A stretch of DNA of 64,000 nucleotides, from positions 6,324,001 to 6,388,000 of the forward strand of contig OX365948.1 in assembly GCA_947247005.1 (NCBI GenBank), written 5' to 3'. The stretch is from Spisula solida. Its lineage: Eukaryota; Mollusca; Bivalvia; Venerida; Mactridae. This document shows positions 1-17,456 of the stretch, piece after piece. The position numbers and the translations under genes are program-made. The notes under the pieces are model-generated. The model did not search any database. It saw only the letters and a list, made by a program, of their open reading frames with translations, and was not told where the DNA came from. The stretch's first letter is position 1; each line of letters begins with the position of its first letter.

Positions 1-546
1 CTCCTGACCCCCATCCATAGATGTAAAATATATTTTTTTGTCCTTCCCGATGTCTTGTTTCCTTGAACAGCCCTTAAGCCAGAAATGTAATATTGACAAG
101 CTAATATGTTTGAATATTTGTTCATTCTGGACATATTCTGCAGAATATTTCATAAAGGAAAGTATAAGTAGACCTTGATGATTGTAAATAATCTATTATT
201 AATCTATGAACTCTCTTATATATGATATAGGTGATCATCTGTGACAGCAGGCAAGTTGAATCCTGCTGTATTAAACTTTGATTCTTTAAAGTTGTACAAT
301 AATATTACTAAGAAGAACTCTTTGCTGGATAAAATTAGCAAGAATTCTATGAACAGTCTGTTTTAATCTTTTATTACATGTTTTCTTCATCATTATAACT
401 TAGTAAATTGAACCATAACTTAATGTTCAACTTCCCCGTCACAGGCAGTGTGTTGAGTGCAAATGAACATAAATAAAATCCTTTATCCAGCTGGCATCTC
501 TCAATGTCATGTGTAAACAATGAATGTTTAATGTTACATATTATAG
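1..546 (+). other. Katanin intron (left window edge)
   Basis: AT-rich non-coding sequence ending in the tatag acceptor at 541-546. The preceding katanin exon is outside the window. I see no other exon or repeat with a recognisable boundary here. Confidence 0.7.
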
Positions 547-5509
<4,963 letters not shown>

Positions 5510-6272
5510 AAGAAAATTTATCCAAATTATATACAGATCTGTGTTATACTATAATATTGTGTAATATTTATACTAATTTCTCAATTTTTGATAAAAACAA
5601 TGTAATTCAGTTCTTCAATACTAAAACCCGAATATGAATTTTGAATTAGGATATTTGGTGCCATCTCAAATTGATAGACATGATAAACCATGTGGTGTTT
5701 GTGTACAATATTAAGTAAAGTTATAATATTGAATTATTGGAGAAATAATCACATTCCATAAGATGCCTTAATGTTCAAAATTACAATTGTATATGTATAT
5801 CTGTAAAATACATTTAAGTGTAAGAAATATATAATATGAATATGCTTTTAGATTAACAATCTCATACAAATATATAAACTTGTTATTGTTAAAATACAGA
5901 TGTGTTTTTGTAATTTTAAATGACTAAATGCTTCGCCTGTCTGGTGAACTTAGTTGGTAGGGTACCAAGATTGTCATACAGAAGTTCTCGTTGGATTCTG
6001 ATTTTGGTTGTTAAATGTTCCTCCATAACATTTACTACGGTCTTTTAAGTCAATTTTATCTGGGAAATAATTGAAAATCATTGAAAATGACATAAAACCA
6101 AATGAAAAAGAACAAATAAAATGCCAACTCGGCCCTTGATACTTTTTTGTGGTGAATCAAATACAATGTATTGTGTAGAATTGTTATTATCAAGGATTTT
6201 CCTATGGTTTATTGAAGCTAGGGCTGTTGATGAAATTAGAAACATTAAATTGAGGTAAATTTACATGATATA

Positions 6273-6686
6273 CAGTGCCCACCAAAAAAAAGTACACAGT
6301 AAAAAATTGTTGCAAAATTAAAATTGGTTAAATTATTCAATATGATATCTGTTTATCAGACATAATTATACTAGTTTCTGAAACTACAGTTACTACATGA
6401 GTCAAAATAGAGATAGAGATAGAAATGATGATGTTCGGAACTAAAAAAAACATGTGATCAAAAAGGCTTAATTTTCCATCTTTTTGTAACAAAGTTACCA
6501 TTCAAGAGGAGATAACTAGATTTTGCACCTACATGTAGGTTACCAATTAATGTATGGCCTTTCCATTTTATAAACAAATATTCAGTTTCTTCAAATATAT
6601 TGTTGCTTTACTGTTCTGCAAATAATATCATTACAGGCAAGTAAGTAGGCAAATAACATCTGTATACTTATTTTTGGTGGGCAGTG
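6273..6686. mobile_element. Mariner/Tc1-like MITE, 414 bp
   Basis: Terminal inverted repeats: CAGTGCCCACCAAAAA at the left end and its near-complement TTTTTGGTGGGCAGTG at the right, with one mismatch in the core. It is flanked by TA on both sides, as expected of a TA target duplication. No transposase is encoded, so it is non-autonomous. It lies just downstream of the katanin 3' end. Confidence 0.8.
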
Positions 6687-7189
6687 TATATATAGAAAGA
6701 TCCAAAGTATTATTCTGTTACATTGCTATATGTTAAACTATCCAGCAAGGTTGAAACAAACAGCACCAGATACTACCACACTTATTTCTATTACATTATG
6801 CACATCAACTGTACTATGGATGTATTGAATGTTTTGCAAAATAAAGCTTGTGTTCTGCTAAAAGTGTTTCCTTGTCACATGTGTGGACTTGTTTCATGTA
6901 TATGTAAAAAGGCATGAACTGACGCTTGTGAAATGACCTAAGTATTGCTCTGATTTATTGTTTGCTGTTAACGAGTACAGGATGAATCACCGCATATTTG
7001 ATTCAAATGAACATTTTACTACAGATGACCGCTATTCAAACTCAACGAAGATGTCATCTAATTTATACTAATTTATTTAAGGTTGACTTTGAAACAAGTT
7101 ATTCCAACTTATATTAAACACTCTCGACACCTCATTCCTGATGTTATTCATCGCGACGAGGATATGTGAGAAGGGAAACCAGTTTCCCA

Positions 7190-7322
7190 TGTATGCTGAG
7201 CGTCTAGCAAGGGAATTTCTGGTACCATTTTTATTTCGTCTTTGGTATGACGCGGCCAGGGATCGAACCCGGGACCTCCCACACTCGAAGCTAACGCTTA
7301 ACCACTAGGCTATCGAGGAGGC
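7190..7322 (-). repeat. tRNA-derived SINE, copy 1
   Basis: Read on the - strand: TAGCCTAGTGGTTAAG (A box) then CCCGGGTTCGATCCC (B box), followed by a body ending in a short conserved tail (ggtaccatttttatttcg on the + strand). The same head and tail recur at 56974-57081. The head resembles molluscan V-SINE-type elements; the family name is not verified. Confidence 0.75.
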
Positions 7323-7529
7323 AGATGTCATCTAGACAAACAATCTGACCAACTTCCACAAAAGATAAGGCAGGCATATACAAGCTAATAATATTATTGA
7401 CTCCAGAGGACCAATGTTGTTAAATTTCAACTTGATTACCTCTATAAATTAAGCAATTATTCTGACCAAATTTCATGAAAATGCAGTGAAAAATGAAGCC
7501 TCTTGCATACACAAGACATTCCATGATTT

Positions 7530-7840
7530 GACCTGGTGACCTTGATTTTTGACCACAGATTATTCAATATGGAACGTGACTATATTTACATGTATTAGAG
7601 ATGGTCAATGTGTGACCCAGTTTCATCAAATCAGAAAAACCCGTGTGTAGTCACTACAGGTCACACCCTTAGCCTAATCCTTATGAAACTTGGTCAGAGT
7701 GATCATCTCAACAAAATCTAGGTCAAGTGCGATATTGCCTCATATGGGGCCAAGAACTAGGTCACTAGGTCAAATCACAGTTCTTGCAAGTACTACTACA
7801 ACAGGTGAGCGACCTATGGCCCTCTGTGCCCTCTTGTTAT
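7530..7840. mobile_element. Degenerate 3' end of a tandem-core element
   Basis: Contains one recognisable core unit (tatgaaacttggtca, gatcatctcaacaaaatcta) and the 3' end aacaggtgagcgacctatgg...ccctcttgtt seen at the ends of the better-preserved copies at 21785 and 27424. An old, decayed copy. Confidence 0.65.
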
Positions 7841-8236
7841 GGTTTTGACCTACTTCTTACCATATATATGGCCCAATGTTGTACTTGGCCTTGATTTTGT
7901 TGAGCCAAGTTTCGTATAGATTAAGCCCACAAGTGCGACATATAGTAGTATTGTCTACACAAGCATTCGTGGATTGGCGGACTTGCAGGTGAGCTAAAAA
8001 TTGTGACCTGTGCATTCACAAGGTGGCTTTCGTTTGCATGCTGACCTAGATTTTGAGATATTCATCATAGTAACTGTATATGCATGCACCTGGAAGTAAG
8101 AAATTGCTAGGCCGATGAATATCGGATCTGATAACTGTCCGAAAAAATAATCTTCGGGCGTTGGAAGAGGCAGTCAATTGAATATTGTTTAAACCGATGA
8201 TGTCAAGGTGCTTAGTCATCAGAAAAGTGCATCACC

Positions 8237-8790
8237 TTGGCAAATGATTTCGTTCTACATTCGCTGACAAGGGCTGCAAAGAAAGATGCTACCAACAGGT
8301 ACTTTGACGTCATCGACCATCCCATCCTCCTTAAACGCTTGGAACATTCATACGGAATATCAGGCTCTGCCCTGTTGTGGTTTCACTCTTATGTGAGTAA
8401 TAGGTCTCAACGTGTTGCAGTTCAGTCTGCTGTTTCTGATGAAACCTCTCTTCATGTTTGCTTTTTCCATCTGCGTAACATCGGACGTATTAGGCCATTC
8501 ATTACTGTTAATGCCTGTAAAACACTTGTGAATTCCCTTGTAACCTCAAGACTGGACTATGCGAATGTTTTGCTATGTGGTGCCAACAGCAAGGTATTAG
8601 GCAAACTGCAGCGCATCCAGAACACTGCTGCTCCTTTGATCACACTTAAAAAAGCGTGAGCACATTACACCGATCCTGCATTCACTGCACTGGCTTTCGG
8701 TGCCATACAGAGTACAGTACAAGGTCAGTGTATACACATTTAAGATCAAACATGAACTTGCTCCTGTTTACATGAATGAGTTGGTTAGAC
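8237..8790 (+). pseudogene. CR1-like LINE reverse transcriptase remnant
   Basis: Frame from 8237 reads YFDVIDHPILLKRLEHSYGI, SALLWFHSYVSNRSQRV, then jumps (deletion) to INACKTLV-like sequence RLDYANVLLCGANSKVLGKL and QRIQNTAA. These are consecutive blocks of CR1/Jockey-clade reverse transcriptases, but the catalytic FADD block is missing. A frameshift near 8658 is followed by recognisable C-terminal residues to about 8790. Dead fragment, not a host gene. Confidence 0.8.
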
Positions 8791-9073
8791 CATGAAATAT
8801 CGGTGAAAGTTAGTAGTATTATTCAATATTGCCCCCTTTCACAGATCGTGGATTATGAAATATAACTTAAAGTCAACTTATAAAATTGGACGATTTTATT
8901 TGTTTTCGTGAAGTTGCATGATATTGAACAGAAGGAAAGTCTTTCAAAGAAAATTTTCATCCTGGCGGAAATTCGTCACTTGTAAGGAGATAGGGGTCAA
9001 TTAGAAAAATCACAAGAAATTCGATGTCAATTATGCCCTCCTTAAGGAGTCATTACAGTCGAACATGTTTGTC

Positions 9074-9250
9074 TCCAGGCGCGTAGCTAGCCCTCTATTC
9101 TTGTGGATTCACCAGTGTGCTAGGGGGTCGGGGGCATGCTCCCCGGAAAATTTTGAAAACAATGGTGTAATCTGGTGCATTTGGAGCATTCTCGTAGCGC
9201 TTTATTTAGTTCTAAAAACGTCAATTTTAGAATCATTAATTTGTAAATAA
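9074..9250. repeat. End of a repeat family starting ccaggcgcgtagc
   Basis: ctccaggcgcgtagctagcc followed by a ggggtcgggggcatgctccc stretch. The same start, in degenerate form, bounds the candidate element at 49462-50432. The second end is not clear at this copy. Confidence 0.4.
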
Positions 9251-9434
9251 ATTCAAAAATTGGCAGGGTACTTTCTGAAATAAAGCTAAAATTACATTAA
9301 ACAAATGTAGACCTACGAGTCCCATTTTGTAATGTTCACATAATATTCGGATATGCTAATAGAAGCTAGTTGCCCGTCCCTTTTCAGGCCAGTGTAGTTC
9401 TTTATGTATGATAACGTTGTCAACCAATGTCCAT

Positions 9435-9893
9435 ACTAGTATGTATGTAGCTATTAAGCAAAATTGCATGTTTAGACAGACATTCAGTAGTTTTAATAGA
9501 TCGCATAATTTTTTACCCTTCTTATACTTTTATAACTACCTCTCAGCTCAGAATCTGGAGCCCCGCATGATGATAAGCGCAACAAAGAAACGGTTAGAAC
9601 AGTGCCATTTTCTAGTTTTCCGGGATAGCCGGGTCGGTGCATGGGAACGTTGCCACGGTGTCATTGGTGGCGAGCTGCTTTCGGCTTTGAAGGCTCCACA
9701 TACTGGATTTCGGTCATGGCCACAGCTTTGTCGTACAACTCACCCCTCACGGCGGTGTCTGCTTCCCTTACACACGGGAACGATGATTTAAGAACCTAGT
9801 ATGTCTGTAGCTATTAAGCAAAATTGCCATTTTAGACAGACATTCAGTAGTTTTAATAGATCGCATATATTTTTTACCCTTTTATAACTGTGG
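9435..9893. repeat. Pair of about 100-bp direct repeats around a 255-bp insert
   Basis: 9435-9540 and 9796-9893 share long runs (tagctattaagcaaaattg; gacattcagtagttttaata; gatcgcata...tttttaccctt). The intervening 255 bp is clearly more GC-rich than its surroundings and is open in one frame over 9408-9791 without recognisable motifs. This could be an insertion that duplicated its flank, or a solo-repeat pair. Confidence 0.7.
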
Positions 9894-10094
9894 GAATTTG
9901 ACAGACAGAATGGTGCCGAGTCCCGGGAATTTTTGACTTTGGTCGAAATTTTGATCCCGGGGGTATGTAAAGCATCTCCCAGTGAGGGGATTTTGACAAA
10001 GTGCCCTTGCTCTAGGGTGGGAATTGAGACTTTGAAAAGGTAAACATTTCAAATTCCCCTGGGTCAGCCCGCCCCCCCCCCCTCCTGGGGGGAA

Positions 10095-10620
10095 ACATTG
10101 ATAGGTGCATAAGACCTATGTCCGTCCTATCATAGAATATGCCTCTGCTGTACATGTATGGTCCCCGCACACTGACACCAGCATCAGCCAACTGGAGATG
10201 ACCCAACGTAGAGCTGGCAGGTTCAACTTCGTGAAGAATGATTACAGCCGCACAAGCTCTGTCTCCAGTATGTTACAATACCTACACTGGCCAACTTTAC
10301 AGCAAAGACGAGACATAGCCAAAGTTACTATGCTGTATAAAATCAGACATGGCCTTGTTGACATTCAACCAGATCCTCCCCTACGACCATCTAGATCTTC
10401 CCGTTTCCATAACCAACAGCTTAATCAGATATCATATGCAGTAAAACTACCTATCAACACAGTCTCTTCCCCTCCTCCATAGTTCTCTGGAATCACCACA
10501 AAACGCCATAGCTAAGCCTACCCTTGAGGGTTTAAAGGCCGCTATGGCAACTTGCTACAAATACTAAATGCATCTCTTGTTTTTATCCAGCTTTAAAAAA
10601 AATAATTATCTACCTACCTA
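10095..10620 (+). pseudogene. 3' end of a CR1/Jockey-like LINE (+ strand)
   Basis: Open frame 10105-10482 reads TYVRPIIEYASAVHVWSPHT, QLEMTQRRAGRFNF, MLQYLHWPTLQQRRD and FHNQQLN, the C-terminal end of a non-LTR reverse transcriptase. A frameshift near 10480 leads to IPLWNHHKTP-like sequence, then a tail with a ctac-type microsatellite (10606-10634). 5'-truncated, as is usual for LINE copies. Confidence 0.8.
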
Positions 10621-10624
10621 AGTC

Positions 10625-11213
10625 TACCTAAGTCGATTCCGAACGCAGGAGCGTCGATTGCTCCTCTTTATTCGGCTCATAAACATCTTCTTTACTTTGT
10701 GGTCCGGTGTAGCCACCAGAATAGTTCACTGTATGGTCGTAAAAATACTTACCAAGTCTGTTTTTGAATGAATTTACCGAATCAGCCGATATGACACTGT
10801 TTGGTAATTTATTCCAAATATCCACCACACGGTTTGTGAAGAAGTATTTTCTTACATCAGTAGATGATCTGTGTTTAATCAACTTTTTAGAATGTCCTCT
10901 TGTTGTTGTAGAAAGATTTATAGTGAATAGTCCAGATGTTACATTTTTGTCATACATGTTGGATACAATTTTGTAAATTTCGATCATGTCTCCTCTCATT
11001 CTCCTAAATCTTAAACTGGGTAGTTTCAGCTTCTTTAGTCGGTCTTCGTATGATAATATTGATAGGCCCGGGATCATCCTAGTAGCTCTTCGTTGTACAT
11101 TTTCGATCAAGTCAATGTTTTTCATCTTGCACGGGCTCCACACACTGCTAGCATACTCCAAATGTGGTCGAACTAATGCTTTAAATAACTGGCAGAAAGT
11201 TTCCATATCCATA
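10625..11213 (-). pseudogene. LINE reverse transcriptase C-terminal part, 3' segment (- strand)
   Basis: A 194-residue open frame (11212-10628) reads FCQLFKALVRPHLEYASSVW, ENVQRRATRMIPGLS, YEDRLKKLKLPSLRFRRMRG and DIWNKLPNSV, typical of mollusc CR1/Jockey-clade LINEs. The coding sequence is interrupted by the inserted element at 11214-11478 and resumes at 11478-11650. Without that insertion, GIIRRSFKYI would run straight into DMETFCQLFK. Confidence 0.85.
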
Positions 11214-11478
11214 TACGTTATAGTTAGAACATATTAAGTAAATTTTAATGATTAAAAAGGCCGGAGCGAGCGAAGCGAAGCGAGGCCTTTTTAGTCATTA
11301 AAATTTACTTAATATGTTCTAACTAACTTAGAATATAACATTCTGTATTCTGATTGGCCGATAGAAATTAGCGCCAACGCATGACGTTAAGTCTGTGAAG
11401 AGAAAATTTTAATGATTAAATTTTCATTTAACCGCGAAAATGCGGCGTCTTCATTGGCTCATAATGTAGGTTATATTC
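11214..11478. mobile_element. Foldback/MITE insertion splitting the LINE
   Basis: Arms of about 42 bp at 11221-11262 and about 11284-11325 are complementary with one mismatch. They are separated by a loop of repeated gagcgaagc. A second inverted pair, ttagaatataac near 11328 and gttatattctaa near 11470, spans the rest. The two hairpins replace what should be continuous LINE codons, so the unit inserted after the LINE. Exact target duplication is not clear. Confidence 0.75.
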
Positions 11479-11651
11479 TAAATGTACTTAAATGATCGTC
11501 TGATGATCCCTACCATCATGTTTGCCTTATTAACTTGTGTCTGAATGTGTTTATCGAATGAGAGATTACTGTCTATTGTTACACCTATATCATTTTCTTC
11601 AGTGACATTGTCTAAATCTATAGATTCTCCACTGTATCTCGACATTTTATA
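11478..11651 (-). pseudogene. LINE reverse transcriptase, 5' segment of the split ORF
   Basis: On the - strand: YKMSRYSGESIDLDN, VTEENDIGVTIDSNLSFDKH, IQTQVNKANMMVGIIRRSFK. This is the EKDLGV-type block that precedes the VRPHLEYA block in CR1/Jockey reverse transcriptases. It is cut on its 5' side by the TIR element at 11651-12272; residues NVNIAGFPGDWLTY in the longer open frame come from that element's TIR, not from the LINE. Confidence 0.8.
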
Positions 11652-12272
11652 TGTGAGCCAGTCTCCAGGAAAACCTGCTATATTGACATTATGTGATTTT
11701 AATACTGCATGTAACAAGGTTTTGAAAGCTTTCAATTAAGAAAAAATGACATATCTATAGATTCAATTTTAAGTCATTTATCTATAAATTACTATATCTT
11801 AGCTTTAAAATGTTTCATGCATATGTCGAAATCATTTACTTCGTTGCTATGGTGACCAATTTCAGAAAGTACTCTGATTGAGAAAAACGAGAAGTTAGTT
11901 GATTAAAACAGTAGTAGCCTTTCTCTAAATGTGAACATTTACAGTTTGGATGTATATTGTAAAACTTAAAACATCATTCTAAAACTTGATACCATTTTGA
12001 CTAGTTTATATAATGAATTGATCAAACGCAGTATTTATAAAGTACTTGTTACAACGACGTCGAATAACGCTTGAATGACGTTTGCGACGTCACGCGAAAA
12101 GGGTCTGAATAGGGTCTCAACAAAACAGCTGTAACTTCCTTAGAAATCAAGATACTAACAAAATGTCTTTTGCATTTTGCTTCATTAAGATTACTCTTTT
12201 TAAATAATAAAAAATCTCAAAATAAAATTATTGTCAAAATAGCAGGTTTTCCTGGAGACTGGCTCATGTATA
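11651..12272. mobile_element. TIR element, about 620 bp, copy 1
   Basis: Left end tgagccagtctccaggaaaa and right end ttttcctggagactggctca are perfect inverted repeats at 11655 and 12246, extended to about 30 bp with mismatches. The interior has no coding capacity. A second copy of the same sequence in the same orientation lies at 59875-60440. The insertion interrupts the 5' side of the - strand LINE. Confidence 0.8.
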
Positions 12273-13157
12273 TATATCATAGTCCAGCCCATCAACTGCG
12301 TATGTTTGATTATATTTCATATCGCGAGTATACTCTGATTGGGGTGAGGCGATCACTGAAAATGATGATGATGTAGTCTCCGATCGTATACATGTAGCGC
12401 AATGCACGAGATTATTCCGGCTGGTACGGATTATCTGGTTTTTATCGTACTACATCCGATTCCAAGTAGTCACGTGACAAACAAGATTTTAAACCTCGTT
12501 CGGTGTCGAAAATCTAGTGATTGACAGTTAAATACAGGTAAACTGTGAACTGAAGTGCTGTATTTAGGTTCGCTTCATTGAAAACATGCGACTTTCCCTC
12601 ACCTTATTTGCTAATACTGTTGTCAAAGCCTTTATTTTGAAGATTAGATCAGTGCCGCCTATACCCCACCCACATATTTTCTACTGAGTTTATTTCTGAC
12701 GATTTACCGATTGGAACATTCTAGTGTTTTAACTTTTATTTTTTTCAGTATACATTGTCACATGTTATAATTCATGTATTTCATTCCGTAGCATCTTTAT
12801 TTATATTTATTACTCATAACTTGTTGAGCAGCTCAGCCTAAAACTAAAGACTGAAGTTTAAGCAGGTTCAGACTTTAGAAGTGAGTCATTGCAGGATTAC
12901 CTCAATATTGGCACTCCTTTTTAGTAAAATTTTAATGTATGTGAAGAAGCCCAACTCAGTTTTAAGAAGATGGTAATTGTTGTTGACGAAAGAAACTTGT
13001 GTGGTGGTGTTTTATTCTTGAAATATTGCCATAAATGTTAGAAAGACCGCTTTGAGTATTGCTCAGTTATTCGGATACCAGTGTTCCCATTTATGTAAAA
13101 TTAAATCTTACGTAAATCACGCAATGAAATTCAGTTTCACATACAAATTTCATACTC

Positions 13158-14182
13158 CAGCCCTAGAAATTAACTTTTTTTGCCACTTGCAAAATATTAC
13201 TTGCAAAATATTGCGAGTGCCAAAATTTTCAACTCGCAAAGTGCTAGTTGCTACTTGCAAATGTAATAACCTACACAAGTCGTTTTTTCCCGACCATTTA
13301 CAGTAGTTCATGCACCTAAACTCGTATCTTGATTGCTATTGTTTGAATGTCATCACTCCGAACGGTAACAATTTCTACAATTTAACACTTGTATATCGAA
13401 CACAATTTACGGGACAAATACGCATGTCGCACGATCAAAGACCGCCAAGGCACATCAGCACTTCACCGCGCCTTTGAAGTGAACCGCTTGTTGTGATATT
13501 TTATCTGGGAATGAATTGCACAGAATATGAATTACGAGGTAGCTTTTCTTTGAAAACTCGATATTTGCAGATATATTCGTTTTCAGTCATCATTTATATT
13601 TTCTTAAATTAATATGCATAACAAAGAATAACGCTTACCTAACATACGACAAATATCACAATTATGATCACACCATAATGATCATCGATCGGTAATCAAA
13701 TAAAATCAATGATTATTCAATCGAGATATCAAATAAAGCATACACGTTTACATAACGGTTTGTAATTACACAATTATATGTCGTTACTCAAGATTAGCGC
13801 GACATGTCAAACGTTCCTGATGGTGACTCGTGAACGCTGATTGGTTCACAAGGCATATACGGGTAACTAACCCCCGCCTCTCGTCTGTCAATTACTCGGA
13901 ACATACGGTGTATGCGACAAATTTATTACCCTAAGTCAAATGCGTGCGATAAAAAAAAACCCGCGTTTATCGGTAATTTTTCGCGTGTAATTAAAAAAGT
14001 ATGCGTCCAAGTACGTTTAATCACGCGATGCCGAGAACCCTGATACGCTAGAAAAAGGCTTTTCGAATTCGCCGACTTTCTACATGCACTCGCAAAAATT
14101 TGTGATGAAGGGAATTTCCTACTCGCATTTTTCAATTGAAACTCGCATTCTACGAGCTAGCGAGTGCTAAATTCGACCCCTG
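13158..14182. mobile_element. hAT-like non-autonomous element, 1.0 kb
   Basis: Begins CAGCCCTAGAAATTAACTTT and ends with a gctaaattcgacccctg inverted counterpart. Subterminal regions on both sides are full of ttgcaaaat / actcgca motifs in opposite orientation. CAGgg-type ends are typical of hAT transposons. No transposase frame and no clean 8-bp target duplication seen. Confidence 0.6.
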
Positions 14183-17100
14183 CTCCGTGTGAGATTATGC
14201 ATACGCAAATTCCTTGGACGAAACATGCCGAAAATTGGGAAATCCATATTTTGTTGATCTACTGCTATAAATAATGCAATTGCAAGCTGTTGATTGGTTA
14301 ACCCTGGGATTTCTAGTGACGTCTGAAAGGTTCGCACTGTACTGTAGATAGACGGGTTACTTATTTCCAATATTATACCTGGATGTAGGGTCTTTTACAT
14401 TAGCATTACGCCATCCAGGCCTATGTAATGGTCTCTTCATTAATTCTTTAAAACCACGAATAATACATGAATGTTGAAGCAGGCTTGTAAGCAACTGTGT
14501 GATAATTCTATCATTCAAGACTCGCCTGTAATATGGCGCTGTCTACGGTTTCATTTAGAAAACGAAAACAGTATAATTATAGACAGTGATTATGTTAATT
14601 GATATCAGCGGATGATAAATAAACAAATTACTATCGCTGCTGAAAGTGCTTTGATATGGTTATCAGGAAAGGAAGCAACATTTTTTATATAATGGCCAAT
14701 TAACAGGTTCGATTCAATTTCATACAAACAGTTAACTAGTTTTAGAATTTTGAAATCATACTAGCTTTGGTTATGTTATCATGTATTGAAATAATCTCTA
14801 TATGAGTAACTATGTTATATTCTTTATTCCGTACATTCTATACCACTTTCCTCCTGTTCACTGCTACTTATTTAATATTTGTGTATATTTTTTATATGTA
14901 TATTGTAATGTGCATGGGCCGCTGGCCTTATATGTTGCAAATGAACTTGTATCTTATTATGGTTATGCATATTATAGTATTTTACTATGCAACGATTGCT
15001 AATGGTTATTCCGCTTTTTAACTGCAAACCATTTCTTAGCAAAGTCCAATTAAGCGCCAAGTAGCATAAAATTCAGTCTGACCTTCCATCGTATTTTAAT
15101 GAAGGAATGTAACTCTTGTTGACCATAACCTTTAATTATGTATGAGTTATCTCACTTTTAATGTAATGTTATGCAGGATTTTACTGCACATTGGTATGTC
15201 AAACACATAAATTTTCATTGGTCTGTTATTACAATTCAACCAATCAATTGACATATGGCATAAAATTGCATAAATAATTGAAATCAAAATGAACATGGGA
15301 CCAACTGAACAACATGTAATTTAAACTTGAAACTGGTCGAAAATTGTTCAGTTATGATTAGAAAAAAGCGTTATTTATATTTCTTCCTACAACCAGGTTA
15401 TAAAGTGACATTTTTTAAGTCACAACAAGTTTAGTATTTAAACTTCTGTTACGTAGTCCGACAGTTTGTTTTTCTGAATGACAGACCAATGTGATCTATT
15501 TTACCAATTTTCCGAAAACCTTGATGTTATCTGGAGTGTACAGCATTTATTTTAAATTGTTAACTTACATTATGCCTGAGAATAAACCTTATTGCACATA
15601 TAAGGAAATGGAACTCTAAATACTGACTATACTAAGAAGAGTCTGACTGCCAAGTATTGTTCTAATTTTTAATACATTTGTGAGAACACTCAAAATGAGG
15701 GATGTGATTGGTCGATAACTGAAGATAATGTTAGTCATTGAGTGACTCAATGAGTCAGGTACAGTCTGTACACAAAGTACACTCTAGTTGGTTGGGTAGT
15801 TGACAAGCTCTTTCCAATGGTTTAGTCAAACTTATACATTGTTCAAATTAGAGGTGTACCCCCATAAGCTTGTCTCCAAAATGTCATACTAAATGTGGTC
15901 ATGCCATTTTGCAAGAATATTTATCTGCATGTGAAGCCTTGTTTTTGCTGGAACCAACTTTCTGCAGTGAATGGAATTTAATGTGATCCTTGTTAAAAAT
16001 GTTGTTTTCATGGAATGCCCATAGTTCTTGTTGAATATGTTAACATCGGAGGTGTGTTACGCTTTGATATTATTTGGTATATAGGCCACTAATTGGATTG
16101 TCTATTTGCCGGACATGCCCTGAATGGCAATTTTTAACAAAATTGTACTCGGTCTTTGTATTAAGGATTTGGAGCTACTTGTCCAGATTGCAAAAGTTAA
16201 TTGTTTTCCTTATAAATGTATTCTAGTACATGTAACATAATTTGTGCCAAAACTTATACTTCATTGTCCAAAACAATCATTGCTTGTCCTGGACAAGTGC
16301 TACATTTTTGTAACTTTGAAGTTAATACTTGTTACTGAGGGTTACGTTACTATCCATTATCCATTCTGATTGTGCTATGATCTGTTAATTGATTCCTTGC
16401 ACATCTAGACAAGTGTTTTGGTACTGAACCTGATATAGTGTTTGTGTTTTAATTAGCAAATTAGACTGAACTCAAATGTACATGTTTGAAACTTGACTTA
16501 GTCATGATACATTCATCATCAAGTGTGAATCTGGTATTGATTATAAGTGATGTCACTGGGTTTATTTTGATTTTATCTTATGAACCGATGCAGTATTGAT
16601 TTGAAACAGTTTTATGACCAGTCCTCTTGGTAACAATTCAACTATTGTTTTATAACTTAACACTTAATTTTAAATACTACTTTTACTAGGAGAAATTTAA
16701 TTTAAAGTGAAAGTGTCATATTGTCTAATTTATAACTGATAGATTATCTACATGTTATATTTTATGATGGAGTGTACAGAAGGGTAAACATGTTTAATGT
16801 TTCAAAAAAAAGTATATATAAAGATATTTTATTAGTATATTTAATATGAAGTGAATTCAGATACATTTGGTATTGTTTACTAGTGTCTAGGATTAATCAA
16901 TTCAAATTAAAAAAACATGTATTCAACTGAGAAGCATTTAGATTGTAGCCGCTTTGTAGCTGAAATTGGATGAGTGATTTAAAGTGAATATATTTATACA
17001 TAATTATCTTGTCAATAGTAATTAGTATATCAGTTATTACATGACGGTGATAGCTTATCAGAGGTGTGTACACTTCATAAACTATCCACTATTATGAGGG

Positions 17101-17456
17101 ACGTGAACTATATGTATATGTTCCGACATCATCTCTTAATTTGTGTGTGAAGATAACAATGTGACATAAAATGTTCTGATGTGTCCAGTTTCATTGCAGT
17201 TTCATAAAATGTCTTCTGGCTGTTTGATTTCCAGCCTACTGTTCGAGATTGTATTGCTTTATGTCATACAGTAGGGTATAAACAATAGGCTACTCATTTT
17301 AAATATGGCCTTTTTCTGATCACTTATATGTATTGTTTTAATGGACTGGAGAGATCAAAGTTCATTTAAATGAGTTATTTAGTTGAACACTTAATCCGAC
17401 ATTCAAGTACCTATCTACATGTAACACTGAGGTGGGCAGTCCTTGTGTAATGGTAG
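14183..17456. other. Intergenic AT-rich stretch
   Basis: No open frame with recognisable homology, no RNA gene and no element with clear ends. Short open frames at 14802-15060 on both strands are AT-rich and overlap each other; I treat them as chance. Confidence 0.6.

Noticed and set aside
10012..10206. - strand open frame overlapping the LINE 3' end
   Set aside because: Antisense shadow of the + strand reverse-transcriptase remnant.
14802..15060. Overlapping open frames in two + frames and one - frame with hydrophobic peptides
   Set aside because: AT-rich DNA gives Phe/Tyr/Ile-rich frames by chance; no start context, splice sites or homology.
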